Assembly: GCA_937907325.1 (NCBI GenBank)
Contig: CALERO010000177.1
Coordinates: 1 to 29,432 of the forward strand
Source: UBA4716 sp002438865
Lineage (GTDB): Bacteria > Bacillota > Clostridia > UBA1381
Direction of reading: 5' to 3'
DNA length: 29,432 nt
Positions within the stretch are counted from its first letter, which is position 1. The number at the start of each line of letters is the position of its first letter. Of this stretch, positions 24,484-29,432 are shown in pieces. The notes below the pieces were generated by a model. It had not been told where the DNA came from, searched no databases, and saw only the letters and a list, made by a program, of their open reading frames with translations. The translations under genes and the position numbers were made by a program.

Positions 24484-24760
24484 ACGCTCACAACTTTCAC
24501 AACTCTCACGATACTTTCACCCCGAAAAACCTTGTAAACACAGCGTTTCTCATACTTTTGTGAAAGTAGTGAACGTATTTTTAATTTCTAAGTGAAACTG
24601 AAAATACAAAAGTATATATAAAAAGATATATATGTGTGTAAATAAAGAATAATGAAAATGCGATTTACTTTCACTACTTTCATAAAATCTCAAAAAAGCC
24701 TTGTGTTATGCGGTTTTAAGAGGTGAAAGTAACTGTGAGAGTTGTGAGCGTGATGAAAGT
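24484..24760. other. Candidate replication origin: symmetric iteron array
   Basis: Twelve 8-bp boxes related to GTGAAAGT are spaced mostly at 9 bp and arranged with mirror symmetry: four in reverse orientation (24484-24520), two forward (24560-24576), two reverse (24667-24683), four forward (24723-24760). Both inner and outer pairs are centred at about 24622, in the middle of an AT-rich stretch (about 24577-24660). Placement directly after the primase-helicase gene matches P4-type origins. This fills the non-coding DNA between the primase and capsid genes. Confidence 0.75.
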
Positions 24761-24807
24761 ACAAACATAAGGAAAGGAAGATGACAAGTGAATATTTATC
24801 ATTACCC

Positions 24808-24861
24808 AAGGGGCGGTCAAAATCTCTACTACTCTTTTTCAGCTAAACGGGTCCGCCCCTT
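24808..24861 (+). promoter_or_regulatory. GC-rich hairpin before the capsid gene
   Basis: AAGGGGCGG (24808-24816) and CCGCCCCTT (24853-24861) form a perfect 9-bp stem around a 36-nt loop. The region 24788-24934 has an open frame continuous with the capsid gene, but the hairpin and lack of codon bias suggest leader RNA. It could be a terminator-like attenuator or a packaging or processing signal. Confidence 0.5.
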
Positions 24862-24934
24862 CACGCAGAAAAAAGCGAAATCAAACAAGGGGATAGCCCC
24901 CATAAAAACAATAATCTCAGAAAGGATGAAAAAT

Positions 24935-25957
24935 ATGAGTTACACAACAGGCAGAAACTACTGTGAATTACAGGACAGATTAAACAAATTAAACGAGGAT
25001 TATGAGTACAGAAATATGTCATCCCGGGCTCGTGCAAAACAAAAAGCTGAGGCATACAAAAGAGCGTTTTGGGAGCATATGGCTGTCGGCGCTGTTTCAA
25101 ACTCCCTAAAAGAAGGCAGTGACGGAAGCGGCGGATACTTAGTCCCCGATACATTCGAAAAAGAACTCGTCACCGGCATTCAGGAAAAAAACTTTTTAAG
25201 AAAACTCGGCACAAGCATAAAAACCAACCGTACAATGAAAATACCGAGAGTTACAAGCAGCGATTCCGCTCAATGGATAAGCGAGAATACTCCGTATTCC
25301 GAGGCGGGTATTACATATGAACAGCTGGAACTTGATGCACACAAGCTTGGTATATCAATTATTGTGTCTGAGGAATTGATAGACGATTCCGCAATTGATT
25401 TGGAGCGTTATTTAAAGAATGAGATAATATACCGTTTTTCACGAAGTGAGGAGGAAGCTTTTTTGGTCGGTGACGGGAACGGAAAGCCTACCGGCATTAT
25501 CTATCAAGCTCCTGTCGGTGTGATTACTTCGGAAATCGGTAAAGTATCCCTTGACGATATCCTCGACCTGATTCACTCGGTTCGTACACCTTACAGAGAA
25601 AAGACAAATACCTGCTTTGTCATGTCGGACACGGCATATCTTGAATTAAAGAAAACCAAATTATTGGACGGACAATACATTTGGAATTCAACTTACCAAA
25701 AGGACGGATACGATACTCTGTTCGGATACAGAGTTTATGTAACAAGCTATCTTGACAGAATTGAGGAAAACAGTATTCCGATACTATACGGGGATTTCCG
25801 CAAATTTATCATCGGAGAGAGAAAAAGACCGGTCATAAAGCGTTTGGGCGAAATCAGAGCAAAATACGGACAGATTGAATATGTTGCATCTGAAAGAATT
25901 GACGCAAAGCTGTTCGATAAAGATGCTGTTAAATCATTAAAAATAAAAGCAAAGTAA
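24935..25957 (+). CDS. HK97-fold major capsid protein
   Basis: 340 aa from ATG 24935, with AGAAAGG before it; an in-frame GTG at 24788 would add 49 residues. A short basic helical N-arm (about 1-50) is followed by the family's start signature GSDGSGGYLVPDTFEKELV and then the P- and A-domain pattern: SAQWISENTPYSEAGITYEQLELDAHKL split over two strands, VSEELIDDSAIDLERYL, EEAFLVGDGNGKPTGI, YGDFRKFIIGERK. It should self-assemble into icosahedral shells. The N-arm is much shorter than the HK97 delta domain (about 100 residues), and no prohead protease, portal or terminase gene is present nearby. A late-looking hairpin at 25963-25998 follows it. Confidence 0.9.
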   Translation: MSYTTGRNYCELQDRLNKLNEDYEYRNMSSRARAKQKAEAYKRAFWEHMAVGAVSNSLKEGSDGSGGYLVPDTFEKELVTGIQEKNFLRKLGTSIKTNRTMKIPRVTSSDSAQWISENTPYSEAGITYEQLELDAHKLGISIIVSEELIDDSAIDLERYLKNEIIYRFSRSEEEAFLVGDGNGKPTGIIYQAPVGVITSEIGKVSLDDILDLIHSVRTPYREKTNTCFVMSDTAYLELKKTKLLDGQYIWNSTYQKDGYDTLFGYRVYVTSYLDRIEENSIPILYGDFRKFIIGERKRPVIKRLGEIRAKYGQIEYVASERIDAKLFDKDAVKSLKIKAK

Positions 25958-25962
25958 ATTCC

Positions 25963-25998
25963 TTATGCCTGCCCGGCAATAATTCCGGGCGGGCATAA
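25963..25998 (+). terminator. Stem-loop after the capsid gene
   Basis: A 14-pair stem (25963-25976 with 25985-25998, one T-G pair) and 8-nt loop lies 5 bp after the stop codon. The T tract is poor (TCACATTTT), so it may be a weak terminator or RNA stabiliser. Confidence 0.65.
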
Positions 25999-26028
25999 TC
26001 ACATTTTAACCTTTGGAGGTGCATTAAC

Positions 26029-26421
26029 ATAAAACAAACAATAAAGCAAAAAATAATCAGCATGAGAGCAAGAGGGAAAACATACAGGGAAATCTCAATT
26101 GCAACGGGAGTGAACGCAAATTCGGCGGCATCATTTTTAAGAAGAAACAAAGACATTCTTATCGCCAATACAAACACCTGCAAATTCTGCGGCAGGAAAA
26201 TACTATCTACACATCACAAAAAGTTCTGCTCGGATAAATGCAAAAACTCCTGGTGGAATTTACACAGAAGTGAAAAGGGTAATTTTTATTCCCGCATCTC
26301 GCACTGTGCAGGCTGCGGAAAAGAAATCAATGTATACGGAAACCGCAACAAAAAATATTGTTCTCATGAATGCTACATTAAAGATAGATTTTACTCGGAT
26401 GTGCCATCTAAGGCATCATAA
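26029..26421 (+). CDS. HTH plus double zinc-finger protein, possible ATA start
   Basis: About 130 aa. The N-terminus (KQTIKQKIISMRARGKTYRE, then ISIATGVNANSAASFLRR) is a sigma/resolvase-like helix-turn-helix. Two treble-clef-like zinc sites follow: CKFCGRK...CSDKC and CAGCGKE...CSHEC. A strong GGAGGTG (26015-26021) is placed for a start at 26029, which is ATA, not ATG; the first ATG in frame is 26062 and has no ribosome binding site and would cut into the first helix. Small HTH/zinc proteins of this kind accompany serine recombinases in clostridial elements. Its role may be in DNA recognition or control of recombination. Confidence 0.72.
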   Translation: MKQTIKQKIISMRARGKTYREISIATGVNANSAASFLRRNKDILIANTNTCKFCGRKILSTHHKKFCSDKCKNSWWNLHRSEKGNFYSRISHCAGCGKEINVYGNRNKKYCSHECYIKDRFYSDVPSKAS

Positions 26422-26560
26422 TACCTGTGGGTAATAACAACAATTTTAATACAATCATACGGCGAAAATACGGCAGTTTACAGCAGCGGATATTCAGCAT
26501 AACCACTTGATATTATGCGGCTGCAGAGGTAATATACATCATACGAAGGAGGCGAATACT

Positions 26561-27835
26561 ATGCCAAGAATGATTAAAAACGTGCAATCACAGCCGAAAC
26601 CGGAAAGGCTGTTAAATGTGGCTGCATATGCCAGGGTATCGAGCGGTAAGGACGCTATGCTCCATTCCCTGTCGGCGCAGGTCAGCTTTTACAGCAGCAT
26701 GATTCAAAATCATAAGGGTTGGAAGTATGTCGGTGTATATTCCGACGAAGCAATAACCGGAACAAAGGAAACAAGAGAGAATTTTCAAAGGCTGCTCAAC
26801 GATTGCAGGGACGGCAAAATAGACCTTGTTATTACAAAATCAATATCAAGATTTGCACGAAATACCGTTACACTGCTTAAAACTGTAAGAGAATTAAAAG
26901 ACCTCGGTGTTGATGTGTATTTTGAAGAACAGAATATTCACACCATAAGTGCCGAGGGTGAACTTATGCTTACCATTCTCGCATCATATGCCCAGGAAGA
27001 AAGCTTATCGGTATCCGAAAACTGTAAATGGAAAATACGAAAAAACTTTGAAAACGGAATTTCAAATACATTTTCGCTCTACGGATATGAAAAGATTGAC
27101 GGCAAAATTGTAATAAACGAATCAGAGGCACAGGTTGTAAGATATATTTTCAGCCTTTATCTTTCAGGGATTGGAACTACAAAAATATCAAAAATGTTAA
27201 GAGAACAGCAAATCCCCTCACCCTGTGGCTCATCATGGAGCGCAGCAACTTTGAGAGAAACTTTGAAAAATGAAAAATATACCGGAAATATGATGCTGCA
27301 AAAATACTACTCAAAAGACCACTTATCAAAGCGGACATTAAAAAATAACGGAGTTTTGCCAAAATACTATGCAGAAGATACGCACCCCGCAATCATTTCA
27401 CAATCTGATTTTGACAAGGTGCAAACGCTGTTTGCCGAGCGCACAAAAGATACAGATTTTAAAAGATATGATTACGATTTTAAGGGTATGGTTTTCTGCG
27501 GATGCTGCGGCTGGCGGTACAGACGAAAGAAAAACTACAAAAAATATGTATGGCGGTGCGGTAACTCATGTAATAACGGAAAAGATGCTTGTGCGGCAAA
27601 ACAAATACCGGAAGATATTCTTTATGCACTTGCAAAAGAAATCAACGGAGATATTGAGAAAGTAACTATACTATCGAATAATGAAGTACGCTTTGTATTA
27701 TCGGATAATACAGAAATATTAAAACACTGGGTTCAGCCGTCAAGAGCAGAGAGTTGGACAGATGAGATGAAACTTGAGGCATCAAGGGCATCCAGGGAAA
27801 GGAGCAGAAATTATGCCGACCGTAACAAAAATTGA
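26561..27835 (+). CDS. Large serine recombinase 1
   Basis: 424 aa from ATG 26561, after GAAGGAGG. An N-terminal resolvase domain (about 20-165) has the catalytic Ser in AAYARVSSGKD and the helix motif KSISRFARNT; a Recombinase domain follows (about 185-290), then a zinc-ribbon domain with CGCCGWRYRRKK (about 310-320) and later paired cysteines. The chain ends without the long coiled coil found in recombinase 2, so it is at the short end of the family. It integrates or excises DNA at att sites without homology. Its last 23 bp overlap the next gene. Confidence 0.9.
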   Translation: MPRMIKNVQSQPKPERLLNVAAYARVSSGKDAMLHSLSAQVSFYSSMIQNHKGWKYVGVYSDEAITGTKETRENFQRLLNDCRDGKIDLVITKSISRFARNTVTLLKTVRELKDLGVDVYFEEQNIHTISAEGELMLTILASYAQEESLSVSENCKWKIRKNFENGISNTFSLYGYEKIDGKIVINESEAQVVRYIFSLYLSGIGTTKISKMLREQQIPSPCGSSWSAATLRETLKNEKYTGNMMLQKYYSKDHLSKRTLKNNGVLPKYYAEDTHPAIISQSDFDKVQTLFAERTKDTDFKRYDYDFKGMVFCGCCGWRYRRKKNYKKYVWRCGNSCNNGKDACAAKQIPEDILYALAKEINGDIEKVTILSNNEVRFVLSDNTEILKHWVQPSRAESWTDEMKLEASRASRERSRNYADRNKN

Positions 27836-29420
27836 AGCAACCATTAATCCCATTACACATTTTCCGCAAATGCAGCTGAAGAAAAGGCGTGTTGCGGGAT
27901 ATGCAAGAGTATCAACAGACTCTGATGAGCAATTTACAAGCTATGAGGCACAGGTTGATTATTATACAAATTACATTAAAGGCAACTCCAATTGGGAATT
28001 TGTAAAGGTATATACCGATGAGGGCATATCGGGAACAAACACAAAAAAGCGCGAGGGTTTTAACTCAATGATTGCCGATGCTGTAAACGGTAAAATAGAT
28101 TTAATCATCACCAAATCGGTCAGCAGGTTTGCGCGAAATACCGTTGACAGCCTTGTCACAATCCGTAAGCTTAAAGAACATAATGTTGAGGTGTATTTTG
28201 AAAAGGAAAACATATATACATTTGACGGCAAGGGCGAATTACTGCTTACCATAATGAGTTCACTTGCACAGGAAGAAAGCAGAAGTATTTCTCAAAATGT
28301 AACCTGGGGACAGAGAAAACGCTTTGCCGACGGGAAAGTATCACTGCCATACAAGCATTTTCTCGGATATGAAAAAGGCGAGGACGGAATTCCGAAAATA
28401 GTGCCGGAACAAGCAGAAATCGTGAGAACTATCTATCGACAGTATATGCTCGGAAAATCAATTACTGCAATATGCAGACATCTTGAAATCAAGGGCATTA
28501 AGACACCGGCAGGCAAAGAGAAATGGAGAGAATCAACCGTATTCAGCATTTTACAGAATGAAAAATACAAGGGTGATGCACTATTGCAAAAGGAATTTAC
28601 TGTTGATTTTCTGCAAAAGAAAAAGAAGAAAAACGAAGGCGAAGTTCCGCAGTATTATGTGGAAGGGAGTCATGAGCCGATAATTCCGCCCCGAGATTTT
28701 GATTTGGTTCAGGCTGAGATAAAGCGAAGGTCTGAATTAGGCAGGAAATACAGTGCGTCAAGCATATTTTCCACAAAGCTGATTTGCGGAGACTGCGGCA
28801 GTTACTATGGTTCAAAGGTATGGCACTCAACCGATAAATACAGAAAAACAATATGGCAGTGCAATAAAAAGTTTAAAAAAGAACGCAAATGCACTACCCC
28901 TACTCTTGATGAGAAAATCATAAAAGAGAAATTTCTTAAAGCATTGAATATGTCTTTGGAGAATAAAGATGAAATAATCAATAACTGCAAAATCGCTATA
29001 GATGTGGTAAGCGACACAGCCAAAATTGATAAAAAGATCGAAAAGCTGTCAAAAGAGCTTGAAACCATAGCCGTTTCCGTTTCGGAATATGTCAACAAAA
29101 ATGCAAGTGAAACTTTATCTCAAGATGAATACATAAACGAATATACCAAACTCACCAAGAAATATGAGAAAAAGGCAAAACAGCGGGAAAAGCTGATTTC
29201 CGAAAAAGAGGATAAATTCAGACGAGCCAATGAGATCAAACTATATGTTCAAAAAATGATTGAAACCAAAAAGTCAGTAACCGAATGGGATGATACTCTT
29301 TGGGTAATTTTCCTTGACAGAGCAATAGTAAACGCAGATGGAACAATGGATTTTTGCTTTAAAGACGGCTCAAAAATATGGCTGTATAATAAATGTTGTG
29401 GTGAAAAAAGAAGAGCATAA
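27813..29420 (+). CDS. Large serine recombinase 2
   Basis: 535 aa from ATG 27813, which follows GGAAAGGAG and overlaps the end of recombinase 1. Resolvase domain with the catalytic Ser in AGYARVSTDSDE and KSVSRFARNTVD, Recombinase domain (about 180-285), zinc ribbon with CGDCGSYYGSK and two further cysteines, then a coiled coil (about 405-485, KIDKKIEKLSKELE and onward) that in this family controls synapsis and directionality. Full length with all parts present. The tandem, translationally coupled pair suggests both act together on the element. Confidence 0.92.
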   Translation: MPTVTKIEATINPITHFPQMQLKKRRVAGYARVSTDSDEQFTSYEAQVDYYTNYIKGNSNWEFVKVYTDEGISGTNTKKREGFNSMIADAVNGKIDLIITKSVSRFARNTVDSLVTIRKLKEHNVEVYFEKENIYTFDGKGELLLTIMSSLAQEESRSISQNVTWGQRKRFADGKVSLPYKHFLGYEKGEDGIPKIVPEQAEIVRTIYRQYMLGKSITAICRHLEIKGIKTPAGKEKWRESTVFSILQNEKYKGDALLQKEFTVDFLQKKKKKNEGEVPQYYVEGSHEPIIPPRDFDLVQAEIKRRSELGRKYSASSIFSTKLICGDCGSYYGSKVWHSTDKYRKTIWQCNKKFKKERKCTTPTLDEKIIKEKFLKALNMSLENKDEIINNCKIAIDVVSDTAKIDKKIEKLSKELETIAVSVSEYVNKNASETLSQDEYINEYTKLTKKYEKKAKQREKLISEKEDKFRRANEIKLYVQKMIETKKSVTEWDDTLWVIFLDRAIVNADGTMDFCFKDGSKIWLYNKCCGEKRRA

Positions 29421-29432
29421 ATGATGAAAATC
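29421..29432 (+). CDS. Possible start of a further gene, cut by the window
   Basis: ATGATG follows the recombinase 2 stop without any gap, and the frame is open to the window end (M-M-K-I). Only four codons are visible. In some clostridial elements a third recombinase or small gene follows here. Confidence 0.25.

Noticed and set aside
24484..24760. Reading the GTGAAAGT boxes as a CRISPR array
   Set aside because: Units are 8-9 bp, change orientation and have no spacers of constant length; no cas gene is near.
26422..26560. Imperfect dyad (GCAGC...GCTGC with GCATAA/TTATGC) before recombinase 1 as an att site
   Set aside because: Too imperfect and no second copy was seen in the window; cannot be supported.
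1..29432. tRNA, rRNA or known riboswitch
   Set aside because: No cloverleaf, rRNA or familiar riboswitch core was recognised on reading; an automated scan would be more sensitive.

Overview
The window looks like a chromosomal stretch from a low-GC, Gram-positive Clostridia-type bacterium. The evidence is AT-rich DNA, strong AGGAGG-type ribosome binding sites, near-consensus TTGACA-17-TATAAT promoters, secreted proteins carrying type I dockerins, cohesins and bacterial Ig-like domains, and a large-serine-recombinase element of clostridial style. I cannot name the species.

Region 1 (1-1747, minus strand) holds an ArsB/NhaD-type membrane transporter and a poorly coding spacer. Region 2 (1748-14841, minus strand) is the main discovery: a tight six-gene operon, read from 14841 down to 1748, with gaps of 12-16 bp between the first five genes and no gap before the last. 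It encodes a large HTH regulator, then four secreted enzymes that each carry a dockerin: an M14 zinc carboxypeptidase, a GH24 lysozyme, a CHAP-like cysteine amidohydrolase/peptidase and an M23 endopeptidase. The last gene encodes a secreted scaffoldin with two nearly identical cohesins. This reads as a self-contained cellulosome-like complex built to cut peptidoglycan instead of plant polysaccharide.

Region 3 (14842-16320) looks like a genetic switch for that operon. Two 21-bp inverted repeats (14961-14981 and 15200-15220), each shaped like a Xer-type recombination core with identical inverted spacers, flank a segment with a perfect consensus promoter. That promoter now points away from the operon. 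The segment also holds a terminator that faces the operon. A tyrosine recombinase gene ends 5 bp from the outer repeat. Inversion would point the promoter at the operon, so the bacteriolytic complex is probably phase variable and is drawn here in the OFF orientation. A weaker promoter outside the repeats may give some basal expression. A 20-codon gene with its own promoter and terminator follows.

Region 4 (16343-21054, minus strand) is a two-gene cassette: an AAA_14/DUF4143 ATPase and a TOTE-type primase-helicase-PLD conflict protein whose N-terminus is out of frame across an A8 tract. Imperfect 68-69-bp direct repeats that contain a terminator bound it.

Region 5 (21085-29432) is an integrated mobile element. 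It has a cI-like repressor and divergent operator/promoters, a structured leader, a small basic protein, an excisionase, a P4/NrS-1-type primase-helicase, a symmetric iteron array that looks like a replication origin, a lone HK97-type major capsid protein, an HTH/zinc-finger protein, and two overlapping large serine recombinases at the right edge. No portal, terminase or protease is visible, so it resembles a phage satellite or a capsid-carrying integrative element more than a complete prophage.
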